The notes below the pieces were generated by a model. That model saw only the letters and a program-made list of their open reading frames with translations. It was not told where the DNA came from and did not search any database. Positions 26,741 through 35,008 of a stretch of 42,495 nucleotides of DNA are shown here, in pieces. The DNA is taken from positions 1 through 42,495 of the forward strand of contig CAIYPF010000001.1 of assembly GCA_903928015.1 (NCBI GenBank), read 5' to 3'. This DNA comes from an uncultured Gammaproteobacteria bacterium (GTDB taxonomy: Bacteria; Pseudomonadota; Gammaproteobacteria; Pseudomonadales; UBA5518). How positions within the stretch are numbered: the stretch's first letter is position 1; each line of letters opens with the position of its first letter. The position numbers and the translations under genes are program-made.

Positions 26741-27619
26741 TCAGCGCCGCCCGCGCAACACCAGCACGTTGCCGACCAGGATGAGCGCAAGCCCCACGAT
26801 CGCGATCTTGCCCCAGTGGTAATCCTCGAAGACGGTGGACATCAGAAGTGCCACCACCGGCGTCAGCGTGGAGCTGTAGCCCGCACGGTCAGGCCCCACC
26901 AGCGCGATCAGGCGCAGATAAGCACCGAAGGCGAACACCGAGCCGAACAAGGCCAGATACAGCAGTGAAAGGCTGTAGGAGAGCTCATGCGGGTAGGCGA
27001 AATGCGCGCCCTTGGCGAACGCGATGCCGCAGAGCAGCAGCGTCCCGTAGAGCATGCCCCAGGCATTTCCCGTGATCACCGGCCAACCGAAGCGGGCGTT
27101 GTAGCCCGCAACAGTGTTGCCGAGCGATGCCACGTAGGTGGAAGCGAGCGCCAGCAGCGCGCCCTTCACTGCACGGTCCTCCAGGCTCAGGTACTGCACC
27201 TCGGGCCAGAAGAGCACGCCCACCCCTGCCACGCCGCAGAGCGCCCCGCCCAGCATGCGCCCCGAGAGCGGCCTGCCGAAGAATATCCGTCCATTGAGCA
27301 TGTTCATGAACGACAGCGTGGCGAAGAGCACCGCCACGATGCCGCTGGTGAGGTACAGCTCGGCGTGGTAGATGAGCCAGTAGTTCAAGGCGAAGAGGCA
27401 GCTTCCCTGAAGAGCGATGAATCCGTGCTCACGCAGGCCAAGCCTGAGCGGTGCGCGTCTCAGCCGGCACCAGGCAAACAGCACTGCGGTGGCCAGCGCG
27501 AAGCGGTAGATCACCGAGACCAGCGGATCGACCTTGCCCAGCTGGAAGGTGATGCCAAGCCAGGTCGACCCCCAGATCAGCACCGTGACGGCGTACAGGA
27601 ACCAGGCCTTGGGGGACAT
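26741..27619 (-). CDS. EamA/DMT family transporter
   Basis: A 292-residue polytopic membrane protein with ten predicted helices in two EamA halves. The start MSPKAWFLYAVTVLIWGSTW carries the typical WGSTW-type first helix. The second repeat includes YLALFGSVFAFGAYLRLIALVGPDRAGYSSTLTPVVALLMS, a well-kept EamA motif. I chose ATG 27619 because it begins the family N-terminus; a GTG at 27655 would add 12 residues. The substrate is not known. It is 49 nt upstream of the enoyl-CoA hydratase and divergent from dgcN. Confidence 0.85.
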   Translation of the reverse strand: MSPKAWFLYAVTVLIWGSTWLGITFQLGKVDPLVSVIYRFALATAVLFAWCRLRRAPLRLGLREHGFIALQGSCLFALNYWLIYHAELYLTSGIVAVLFATLSFMNMLNGRIFFGRPLSGRMLGGALCGVAGVGVLFWPEVQYLSLEDRAVKGALLALASTYVASLGNTVAGYNARFGWPVITGNAWGMLYGTLLLCGIAFAKGAHFAYPHELSYSLSLLYLALFGSVFAFGAYLRLIALVGPDRAGYSSTLTPVVALLMSTVFEDYHWGKIAIVGLALILVGNVLVLRGRR

Positions 27620-27739
27620 GCGTGCGCGAACTCCGGGATGGCTCGAACGGGACACGCCCGCAAGCGCTCACCGGCGGCTAGAATGCCAGCTTCATACACT
27701 TAGGCGATCCACGCCACCCCTCAAAGGCGACAAACTGCC

Positions 27740-28774
27740 ATGCCCAACCTGCCCCAGCGCAACGACATCAGCTCCATTTCCAAGCCATATCTCGTGTTCC
27801 TGGGCGACGTCTCGGATCCACTCGACGCCAAGACCGGCCTCGGCATCTGCCAGTGGCGGCCGCAGTGGTGCGCGGCGCAATACCGCCTGCCGGGCTGCGC
27901 CGTGGATCTGGGGCTTCCCGAACTCACGCCGGCAGCCGCGGCTGCAGCCGGCGCCAAAAGCCTCGTGATCGGCATCGCGCCGGATGGCGGGCGCCTGCCG
28001 CAACACTGGCGCGGCGTGGTGCTGGACGCGCTGGACGCCGGCCTCGACATCGTCGCGGGGCTGCACTCGCGGCTGAACGCGGACGCGGAATTTGCCGAGC
28101 GCGCGCGCCTGCGCGGCCGGCGTCTCGTGGACGTGCGCAACCCGCCGCAGGACTTCGCGCCCGGCAGCGGCGCCAAGCGCAGCGGCAAACGCCTCCTCAC
28201 CGTGGGCACCGACTGCGCCGTGGGCAAGAAGTACACCGTGCTCGCACTGGAGCAGGCACTGCACGCACGCGGCATCGCCGCCGATTACCGAGCCACGGGA
28301 CAAACAGGCGTGCTTATCGCCGAGCGCGGGGTGGCCATCGACGCGGTGATCTCGGACTTCGTCTCGGGTGCTGCCGAGTGGCTCTCGCCGGCAAATGACG
28401 CGGCACACTGGGATCTGGTGGAGGGGCAAGGCTCTCTATTCCACCCCTCCTACGCCGCGGTCACGCTGGGGCTGATACACGGCAGCCAGCCCGATGCGAT
28501 GGTGCTCTGCCACGAGGCGGGCCGAGCGACCATCGGCAACTTCCCCGATTACCCCATTCCTGACTGGAAAGAGGCGATCGCCACCTACGAGGCGGCCGCC
28601 CGACTCACCAACCGCGCGGCACGCGTGGTGGGAATTTCGATCAACACCGCCTCGCTCCCCGAGGCCGAAGCCCGCGCCGTGATTGCCGCGGCGGCTGCAG
28701 ACACGGGGCTGCCCTGCATCGATCCGCTGCGCTTCGGCTGCGACGCGGTCGCAGACGTGCTGGAGCGCCTCTGA
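27740..28774 (+). CDS. dgcN: DUF1611 protein, DgcN-type D-glutamate N-acetyltransferase
   Basis: A 344-residue DUF1611 protein. The P-loop-like segment GTDCAVGKKYTVLALEQAL (about 156-174), the central QTGVLIAERGVAIDAVISDFVSG and VEGQGSLFHPSYAAVTLGL match the DUF1611 family. Members paired with an enolase-superfamily epimerase have been described as DgcN, which N-acetylates D-glutamate in D-glutamate catabolism of marine bacteria. The next gene here is exactly such an epimerase, joined by a one-base overlap (TGATG). Family identity is firm; the D-glutamate role follows from known DgcN-DgcA pairs. Confidence 0.85.
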   Translation: MPNLPQRNDISSISKPYLVFLGDVSDPLDAKTGLGICQWRPQWCAAQYRLPGCAVDLGLPELTPAAAAAAGAKSLVIGIAPDGGRLPQHWRGVVLDALDAGLDIVAGLHSRLNADAEFAERARLRGRRLVDVRNPPQDFAPGSGAKRSGKRLLTVGTDCAVGKKYTVLALEQALHARGIAADYRATGQTGVLIAERGVAIDAVISDFVSGAAEWLSPANDAAHWDLVEGQGSLFHPSYAAVTLGLIHGSQPDAMVLCHEAGRATIGNFPDYPIPDWKEAIATYEAAARLTNRAARVVGISINTASLPEAEARAVIAAAAADTGLPCIDPLRFGCDAVADVLERL

Positions 28775-29748
28775 TGCGCGGCACCGCGCGCCACGAGCGC
28801 TGGCCGCTCAAGGAGACCTTCGGGATCTCCCGCGGCGTGAGCACCGAGAGCCACGTGCTGCACGTGCAACTGGAACACGCGGGCATCGTCGCGCAAGGCG
28901 AGGCCGAGGCCGCCGAATACACCGAGGAGCAGGCGCTGGAACGCCTGCACGAGTGCCAGGCTTTCCTTGCAAGGATGCCGGCAGACTACAACCGCACGCG
29001 CCTTCAGCAGGATTTGCCCGCAGGCCCCGTGCGCAACGCCATCGACTGCGCCTTCTGGGATCTCGAGTCCAAGCAGCGCGGCATGCGCGCATGGGACATC
29101 GCCGGCATCGACGAAGGCCGCGTGCGCACGCTCTACACGATCGGCCTCGACACCCCCGAGGTGATGGCCGCGCGCGCCGCCAAGCACGCCGACTGGCCCT
29201 GGCTCAAGGTAAAACTCGGCGGGCCCGGGGACCGCGAGCGCATCGCCGCCGTACGCCGCGCAGCACCGCGCGCGCGGCTGCTGGTAGATGCCAACGGCGG
29301 CTGGACGCTCGACGAGTTGAATGCCTACGCACCGGAACTTGCCGCCATCGGCGTATCGGTGATCGAGCAACCGCTCGCCCCCGGCGCAGACGCCGCACTC
29401 ACGGGCTGGAAGGGCCCGCTGCCGCTCTGCGCGGACGAGTCCTGCATCGATCGCGGGAGCCTCGCCACGCTGCCGGATGGCTACGGCTACGTGAACATCA
29501 AACTCGACAAGACAGGCGGACTCACCGAGGCGCTCGCACTTGCCTCAGCCGCACACACCCGCGGCCTGCGCCTGATGGTGGGATGCAACCTCGGCACCTC
29601 GCTTGCCACCGCGCCCGCCATGCTGATCGCACGGCTTGCGGAGATCGTCGATCTCGATTCGCCGCTCTTGCTGGCGCGGGACCGCGAGCCCGCACTGGTT
29701 TACGATCACGACCTCATCGAATGGCCGGAGTACAGACTGTGGGGATGA
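28774..29748 (+). CDS. dgcA: Enolase-superfamily dipeptide epimerase, DgcA-type N-acetyl-glutamate racemase
   Basis: A 324-residue mandelate-racemase/muconate-lactonizing-like epimerase. Expected residues are present in order: the KxK acid/base pair in WLKVKLGG (about 146-153), metal ligands Asp in LLVDANGGWTL, Glu in SVIEQPLAPG and Asp in CADESC, then the opposite-face Lys in NIKLDKTGGLTEAL. A 20s/capping domain precedes the barrel. In the DgcN-DgcA route it would convert N-acetyl-D-glutamate to the L form; other dipeptide epimerases act on Ala-Glu. The start overlaps dgcN, and the stop overlaps the deacylase start (ATGA). Confidence 0.88.
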   Translation: MRGTARHERWPLKETFGISRGVSTESHVLHVQLEHAGIVAQGEAEAAEYTEEQALERLHECQAFLARMPADYNRTRLQQDLPAGPVRNAIDCAFWDLESKQRGMRAWDIAGIDEGRVRTLYTIGLDTPEVMAARAAKHADWPWLKVKLGGPGDRERIAAVRRAAPRARLLVDANGGWTLDELNAYAPELAAIGVSVIEQPLAPGADAALTGWKGPLPLCADESCIDRGSLATLPDGYGYVNIKLDKTGGLTEALALASAAHTRGLRLMVGCNLGTSLATAPAMLIARLAEIVDLDSPLLLARDREPALVYDHDLIEWPEYRLWG

Positions 29749-31250
29749 ACACGCACGCAGGCCTCGTCCTTGCCCTTGCGCTGGTTGCCGGCTCCGCCGC
29801 GGCCGACACCCTGATCCGCGGCGCCACCGTCATCGACGGCAGCGGCCGGCCCGGTTACGTTGCAGACGTGACGCTACGCAACGGACTCATTGCCGGCATC
29901 GGCAAGGTCGAGCCCCGCGCGGGCGACACCGTGGTGGATGCCGAGGGCCTGGTGCTGGCGCCGGGTTTCATCGACGCCCACAGCCACCACGAGCGCGGAC
30001 TCGAGCCGGACCTTGAAGCCCGCTCGGCGATATCTCAGGGCATCACCACTGCCATCGTCGGCGTGGACGGCAGTTCGGAACTCCCCCTGGGCGACTGGTT
30101 CGCCATGCGGGAAAAATCCCCCACCTCGATCAACTTCGCGTCCTTCAGCGGGCACGGCTCGGTGCGCAAGGCGGTGCTGGGCGCCGACTACCGCCGCATC
30201 GCCACGCCCGCCGAGGTGAAGCGCATGGAGGCACTGCTTGCCGCCGACATGAAAGCCGGCGCGCTGGGCCTCTCGAGCGGGCTGGAATACGATCCGGGCA
30301 TCTACTCGAACACCGCCGAACTGGTGTCTCTGGCCAAGGTGGCTTCGGCCTCCGGCGGCATCTACACCAGCCACGTTCGCAGCGAGGATGTGGCGCTGGA
30401 TCAGGCCCAGGACGAGGCCGCCACCATCGGTCGCGAGGCAAAGATCCGCGTGCAACTCTCGCACCTCAAGATCTCGCTGATCGACAACTGGGGCCAGGCG
30501 AACGCCATGCTGAAGCGCATCGAGGGCTGGCGCGCCGAAGGCATCGACATCGCCGCCGACGTCTACCCCTACACCTACTGGTACTCGAGCATCGTATCGG
30601 TCTTCCCCAAACGCGATTTCGACAACATCGAGGCATCGCGTCACGCGCTCAAGCACGTGGCGCATGCCGACGGCATCATCATCGAGTACTTCGCGCCCGA
30701 ACCCCGCTACAAGGGCATGACCGTGGCGCAGATCGCCAAGGAGCGCGGCCAGCCCGAGGCCGAGACGCTGCAGTGGCTGATGAAGCGCGCCTACCCCGAC
30801 GGCAACGTCGACACACCCGACAAACGCGAGGGCGTGATGGGCGTGTCGATGAGCGAGGAAGACGTGAGCACCTTCCTCAACTGGCCGCTGGCCAGCATCT
30901 GCTCCGACGGAGACTCCGACGGTGGTCACCCCCGCGGCGCGGGCGCCTTCACGCGTTATCTGCGCCACTACGTGCTCGACAAAGATCCCTCCACGCTCCC
31001 CGATGCGATCCGCCGCAGCACCAGCCTCACCGCACAGCGCTACGGCATTCCCAACCGCGGCCTGATCGCCGTGGGCCGCGCCGCCGATGTGGTACTCATC
31101 GACACCGCCACGGTGCGCGACAACGCCAACCTGCAGGATTCGCTCGCTGTTTCAAGCGGCATCAAGGGCGTGTGGGTGAACGGCGAGCAGGTGTGGGACG
31201 GCGCGAAGAGCACCGGCAAGCGACCGGGCGAGATCGTTCGCCGGATGTAG
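29745..31250 (+). CDS. N-acyl-D-amino-acid deacylase family amidohydrolase, exported
   Basis: A 501-residue metal hydrolase of the D-aminoacylase family with a clear signal peptide (MNTHAGLVLALALVAGSAAA). Metal and active-site blocks: FIDAHSHHERG (HxH), TSHVRSED, VQLSHLKIS and SDGDSDGGHPRGAGAFTRYL. The classical GNCG zinc-cysteine segment of D-aminoacylases is replaced by GVDGSSELP, so the bridging Cys is absent and Asp takes a nearby place. The ATG overlaps dgcA by 4 nt. The operon suggests it hydrolyses N-acyl amino acids, possibly N-acyl-D-glutamate, outside the cytoplasm. The TAG stop lies at the start of a REP-like half site. Confidence 0.86.
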   Translation: MNTHAGLVLALALVAGSAAADTLIRGATVIDGSGRPGYVADVTLRNGLIAGIGKVEPRAGDTVVDAEGLVLAPGFIDAHSHHERGLEPDLEARSAISQGITTAIVGVDGSSELPLGDWFAMREKSPTSINFASFSGHGSVRKAVLGADYRRIATPAEVKRMEALLAADMKAGALGLSSGLEYDPGIYSNTAELVSLAKVASASGGIYTSHVRSEDVALDQAQDEAATIGREAKIRVQLSHLKISLIDNWGQANAMLKRIEGWRAEGIDIAADVYPYTYWYSSIVSVFPKRDFDNIEASRHALKHVAHADGIIIEYFAPEPRYKGMTVAQIAKERGQPEAETLQWLMKRAYPDGNVDTPDKREGVMGVSMSEEDVSTFLNWPLASICSDGDSDGGHPRGAGAFTRYLRHYVLDKDPSTLPDAIRRSTSLTAQRYGIPNRGLIAVGRAADVVLIDTATVRDNANLQDSLAVSSGIKGVWVNGEQVWDGAKSTGKRPGEIVRRM

Positions 31251-31264
31251 GAGCGGGCGCTACA
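31246..31264. repeat. REP-like half site overlapping a stop codon
   Basis: TGTAGGAGCGGGCGCTACA begins with the same GTAGGAGSGGGC core as the REP arms at 96-173 and is bounded by TGTAG and CTACA. The TAG at 31248-31250 is the stop of the deacylase gene. It may be a partial REP or a chance stem; no T-run follows, so terminator activity is not supported. Confidence 0.4.
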
Positions 31265-31281
31265 CCGAGCACAGCACAGCC

Positions 31282-31671
31282 ATGTCCAAACCCCGCAACA
31301 CCACATTCCCCCCGCCGGAGCAAAGCGGCGGCAGCAATCCCTTCGGTGCGCTCGCATCGCTGCGCGGCGCATTGCCTCAAGGAACAGAGACCAGGCCCGC
31401 GGCAGAGCCTGCAAGCAGCACCGCAGCACTAGCCGGCAAGATCGTAGTGCGGCGCGAGAAAAAAGGTCGTGGCGGCAAGACCGCCACGCTGGTCGAAGGC
31501 GTATCGCTCAAGGGCGCGGCGCTCGAGGCCTTCGGCCGCGAAATGCGGCAGTCACTGGGCACGGGTGGTGGCGTGGAGGGCGACGCCATCGTGATTTCAG
31601 GAGATCAGGTGGAGCGCGCCATGGCGTGGCTCCGTGCACGCGGTGCGACACGACTGGTGGCGGGGAACTGA
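31282..31671 (+). CDS. yciH: SUI1/eIF1-like translation factor (YciH)
   Basis: A 129-residue protein with a Pro/Gly/Ala-rich leader (residues 1-50) and a SUI1 domain. The domain opens IVVRREKKGRGGKTATLVEGV and ends GGVEGDAIVISGDQVERAMAWLRARGA, matching bacterial YciH, a homologue of eukaryotic eIF1 that affects start-site selection. It is followed after 3 nt by the Ogt gene, so the two are likely co-transcribed. The leader is longer and of lower complexity than the domain core. Confidence 0.88.
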   Translation: MSKPRNTTFPPPEQSGGSNPFGALASLRGALPQGTETRPAAEPASSTAALAGKIVVRREKKGRGGKTATLVEGVSLKGAALEAFGREMRQSLGTGGGVEGDAIVISGDQVERAMAWLRARGATRLVAGN

Positions 31672-31674
31672 GCC

Positions 31675-32211
31675 ATGGCGGGGCACTTCGTACTTTTCGA
31701 TACAGCGTTAGGCCGTTGCGCCATCGCCTGGACCGCGCGGGGCATCGCAGGCCTGCAATTGCCCGAATCAGATGAGGTCGCCCTGCGCGCTGCCGTGGAG
31801 CGCAAGCACGCAGGTTTCATCGAGGCAGCACCTGCAGCGGCGGTGTCAGCGGCCATGGCCGGGGTGCGCGCAGTGCTCTCTGGCGAGCGCCGGGCGCTCG
31901 ACGAGATCACGCTCGATCTGGCTGGCATCCCGCCCTTCCATGAGCGCGTGTACATGGAAGCGCGTCGCATCCTGCCCGGCCACACCCGCACCTACGGCGA
32001 ACTTGCGCACACGCTGGGCAAACCCGGCGCTGCGCGCGCCGTGGGGCAGGCACTGGGCGCCAACCCCTTCGCGCTCATCGTGCCCTGCCATCGCGTACTC
32101 GCGGCCGGAGGGCGGCTGAACGGCTTCTCGGCGTACGGCGGCATACACACCAAACAACGCCTGCTCGAGATCGAAGGCGCGTTGCCCCGCACGGCCGATA
32201 GTCTGTTTTGA
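31675..32211 (+). CDS. ogt: Methylated-DNA-[protein]-cysteine S-methyltransferase
   Basis: A 178-residue suicide repair protein that takes the alkyl group from O6-alkylguanine. The active-site motif PCHRV is present with Cys138. It is preceded by RTYGELAHTLGKPGAARAVGQALGANP (DNA-recognition helix with the arginine finger) and followed by the FSAYGGIHTKQRLLEIEG block. The N-terminal domain is short, as in Ogt. It starts 3 nt after yciH. The 93 nt to the next gene hold no recognisable structure except a GGAGG ribosome site. Confidence 0.92.
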   Translation: MAGHFVLFDTALGRCAIAWTARGIAGLQLPESDEVALRAAVERKHAGFIEAAPAAAVSAAMAGVRAVLSGERRALDEITLDLAGIPPFHERVYMEARRILPGHTRTYGELAHTLGKPGAARAVGQALGANPFALIVPCHRVLAAGGRLNGFSAYGGIHTKQRLLEIEGALPRTADSLF

Positions 32212-32304
32212 TGAGTGACACGGCGGGCGCGGCGTTTTAGCGTTCACCGGATCATCACAAACATCCGGCGAGGGATCCGCCGGGCAACCGGAGGTTCCCC
32301 TACG

Positions 32305-33240
32305 ATGCCTGCGCTTTCCGACCGCAATCCCCCCGCACTTTTCCGCTGGATGTTCTTTCCGGTGACGATGGCGATCGGCTTTGCGGCTGCGCATCACTTG
32401 TGGGAGTCCGGGCAGAACGCCAGCAGCGTGATCGGCCTCTCCTCACTTCTGGCCATCGCCACCATCGTGCTCTGCGAACGCATCTACCCTCACCGCATTG
32501 ACTGGGCCACGAGCAAGGGCGACGTACCCACCGACGTCGCACACAACTTCGTGACGGGATATGCGCTACGCGAGTGGCTGAAGATCGGCATCGCGATGTC
32601 GGTGGTGCCTTTCGTGGCCTCGCTCTCGCAGCGCTACGGGCTCGCGCTCTGGCCCACGTCGCTGCCCATGCCGCTGCAGGTGGCTCTGGCCGCCGTGCTC
32701 TCGGAATTCGGCGGTTACTGGATCCACCGCATCCAGCACGAGCGGGATTTCTTCTGGCGCTTCCACGCGGTGCACCACAGTCCGCACCGCATCTACTGGC
32801 TTAACGCGGGCCGCGATCATCCACTCGGCATGGTGCTCGATTACAGCGGCGGCGCTTTTCTGCTGATCCTCTGCGGCGCACCCGCCGAGGCGCTGGTGTA
32901 TTTCTACGTGTTCGAGTCGGTAATGGGGCTGATCCAGCATGCCAACGTGCGCCATGACATGGGCTGGCTCGATTACATCTTCAGCAGCGCTGTGCTGCAC
33001 CGCTGGCACCACTCAGACCGCATCGAAGAAGCCAACAACAATTACGGCTCCAGCCTGATCCTCTGGGATCTGGTCTTCGGCACCTACTACAACCCGCCGG
33101 GCCGTGCAGAGGGGCCGGATCGCATCGGCTTGGTGTCCTTGCGCGATTTCCCGCAGCGCTTCTGGGGCGCGTGGACCGTGCCGTTCCGCTGGGCGGCTAT
33201 CAAACGTGCCAACGGCGTGCTGCCGCAGCGGGCAGAGTGA
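32305..33240 (+). CDS. Sterol desaturase/fatty acid hydroxylase family membrane protein
   Basis: A 311-residue membrane di-iron enzyme. About five hydrophobic segments frame the histidine clusters HRIQH (HxxxH), HAVHH (HxxHH), a later HANVRH and HRWHH (HxxHH), the eight-His pattern of the family. The family includes C-5 sterol desaturase, C-4 methyl oxidase and alkylglycerol monooxygenase; the substrate here is not visible. The ATG at 32305 has GGAGG eight bases upstream, which decides it over longer readings. Its stop is 18 nt from the convergent LLM gene stop. Confidence 0.88.
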   Translation: MPALSDRNPPALFRWMFFPVTMAIGFAAAHHLWESGQNASSVIGLSSLLAIATIVLCERIYPHRIDWATSKGDVPTDVAHNFVTGYALREWLKIGIAMSVVPFVASLSQRYGLALWPTSLPMPLQVALAAVLSEFGGYWIHRIQHERDFFWRFHAVHHSPHRIYWLNAGRDHPLGMVLDYSGGAFLLILCGAPAEALVYFYVFESVMGLIQHANVRHDMGWLDYIFSSAVLHRWHHSDRIEEANNNYGSSLILWDLVFGTYYNPPGRAEGPDRIGLVSLRDFPQRFWGAWTVPFRWAAIKRANGVLPQRAE

Positions 33241-33258
33241 GCGCCGCGTTACAGGCAG

Positions 33259-34125
33259 TCAGCGCAGAAACCGGTCGGCGAACCGCTCCATCTCCTCCAG
33301 CTTCTGCTCCAGCGTGAGCACGCTCGCGCGGCCTTTTTCATCGAGCCAGGCGGGCTTGTAGATGTGGTTCACACCGAGGTCTTCGGCAGCGCGGTAGAGA
33401 TCCTCCGAGCGGCCGGTGTCGTGCACCGCGAGGATCACGTCGAAACCCTCCATGCTGCGGCCGATGGCCTCGCGCTCTTGCTTCAGCGTTTTCATGATGT
33501 CGCGCAGGCTCGCGATATCGTGCATCGAACCCACCCAGCCATCGTTGCGCGCCGCGCGCTTGAGCGCAGCCGGGCTATAGCCGCCGATCCAGAAGGGCAC
33601 GGGCCTGTGCGTGCCCGGTGACATCTGCAGTTTCGGGAAATCGAAGAAGCGTCCGTGGTATTCCACTACCTCGCCGCTCATGAGCAGGCGCATCACATCG
33701 AGCATCTCGTCGCAGCGCGCGCCACGATCGCGGAATTCACGCCCGACAAGCCGGAACTCGGACTCCTGCCAGCCGATACCGGTGCCGAGCACCATCCTGT
33801 CATTGCTGAGTCGCGCTGCGGTGGACAGGGACTTGGCCACCGAAAACGGATCGCGCATCGGCACCACGAAGATCGAAGACAGAAAGCGGATGCGCTTCGT
33901 GACCTGTGCAAGAGCGGCAAACATCACCCACGGATCGGGCCAGTGTGTCTCCGGGTACCAGCGGATGACCGCGTCCTCGCTGTCCGGATAAACGTCGTAC
34001 TGTTCCTGGAAGGTGATGAGGTGATCGCCCAGCGTGATGCCTTCCAGCCCGATTTCCTCGGCCTTCAGCGCGAGCGCGGGGATCTGGTCCATGTCGGTCA
34101 TCGCCACGACCTGCCAGAACTTCAT
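33259..34125 (-). CDS. LLM-class F420/FMN-dependent oxidoreductase (TIGR03619-type)
   Basis: A 288-residue luciferase-like TIM barrel. Recognisable parts are the GITLGDHLITFQEQ strand (residues 29-42), the RIRFLSSIFVVPMRDPFSVAKSLSTAARLS block, the LGTGIGWQESEF glycine loop and FWIGGYSPAALKRAARNDGW near the phosphate-binding end. These match the TIGR03619 group named for F420. GAGGAGGG precedes the ATG. It lies 28 nt after the 3-alpha-HSD-like SDR gene on the same strand. It is the second of three LLM proteins in the window; substrate unknown. Confidence 0.85.
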   Translation of the reverse strand: MKFWQVVAMTDMDQIPALALKAEEIGLEGITLGDHLITFQEQYDVYPDSEDAVIRWYPETHWPDPWVMFAALAQVTKRIRFLSSIFVVPMRDPFSVAKSLSTAARLSNDRMVLGTGIGWQESEFRLVGREFRDRGARCDEMLDVMRLLMSGEVVEYHGRFFDFPKLQMSPGTHRPVPFWIGGYSPAALKRAARNDGWVGSMHDIASLRDIMKTLKQEREAIGRSMEGFDVILAVHDTGRSEDLYRAAEDLGVNHIYKPAWLDEKGRASVLTLEQKLEEMERFADRFLR

Positions 34126-34153
34126 GCCCGCGCCCTCCTCTTGCCGACGCGAC

Positions 34154-34966
34154 TCAGGAAATGCCCATCAGGTTGTCGCGCTGTCCCATCGCAATCTCTG
34201 CGCAGTAGCCGAAATCCACCGGCACGTTCAGCCCGCTCACGAAGCCCGCGAGGCGGCTGTTCAGCAGCACCAGCGGTTCGCCCATTTCTTCCGGTGTGGC
34301 GAAGCGCCCGTTCGAGGGGCAGAAAGGCTGGATCATTTCGCGCGGAAAATCCTTGGTGAGCTGATCCATGAAGGGCGTGGCCGTCGGCGAGGGCGCGATG
34401 CAGTTGATGCGCACGTTGCGCTTCGCGAGTTCACCGGCCTTGGTCATGGTGTAGACGATCAGGCATTGCTTGGAAAAGCCGTAGGCATCCGCACCCATCT
34501 CGGCGCCGCTCTCGAGCCAGGCCTTGCCGGCATCGAAACTTTCCAGTGCAAGGAAAGCCCGTACGCGCTCGAGATTGCTCTTCCACGCCATGCCAGCAGT
34601 GGAGGCAATGGATGCGATGGCGCCACCGTCTGCGATGCGCGGCAGCAGCGCCTCGGTGAGATGCCGCAGGCCCACGAAGTTGATCAGCATCACGTCCACC
34701 GCAGGGAACGGCGGGTGCGGCACGCCGGCGCAGTTGAAGAGCGCGTGGATCTCGGAGGGCAGCTTGGCGATGGCCGCGTCGATGGAGGCCTTGTCCTTCA
34801 TGTCGGTGCGGATCGCCTGCGCCACGGGCGCTTTCACCTCGCCTATGTCGAGGGCGTGCACTTCCGCGCCGAGCTCGCAGAGCAGCTTGGCGGCGGCGGC
34901 GCCCATGCCGCTCGCGCAGCCGGTGATCACGACTTTCTTGCCTTGGTATCCCAGTACATCGTTCAT
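34154..34966 (-). CDS. SDR, 3-alpha-hydroxysteroid/coniferyl-alcohol dehydrogenase-like
   Basis: A 270-residue SDR with cofactor motif VITGCASGMGAAAAKLL, a variant FNCAGVP in place of NNAG, catalytic Ser in IASIASTAGMAW and YGFSK. Between Ser and Tyr there is a long charged insertion of roughly 35 residues (ERVRAFLALESFDAGKAWLESGAEMGAD). This insertion and the short Asp-containing strand after the Rossmann start are typical of the 3-alpha-HSD/carbonyl reductase subfamily, often auto-named coniferyl-alcohol dehydrogenase. The ATG follows AGGAG. It is flanked by LLM oxidoreductases; oxidation of a hydroxysteroid-like alcohol is plausible but unproved. Confidence 0.86.
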   Translation of the reverse strand: MNDVLGYQGKKVVITGCASGMGAAAAKLLCELGAEVHALDIGEVKAPVAQAIRTDMKDKASIDAAIAKLPSEIHALFNCAGVPHPPFPAVDVMLINFVGLRHLTEALLPRIADGGAIASIASTAGMAWKSNLERVRAFLALESFDAGKAWLESGAEMGADAYGFSKQCLIVYTMTKAGELAKRNVRINCIAPSPTATPFMDQLTKDFPREMIQPFCPSNGRFATPEEMGEPLVLLNSRLAGFVSGLNVPVDFGYCAEIAMGQRDNLMGIS

Positions 34967-35008
34967 GCGGTCGCTCCTGTTGTTCCCGTGGTGTAGTGGT
35001 GCAGACGC

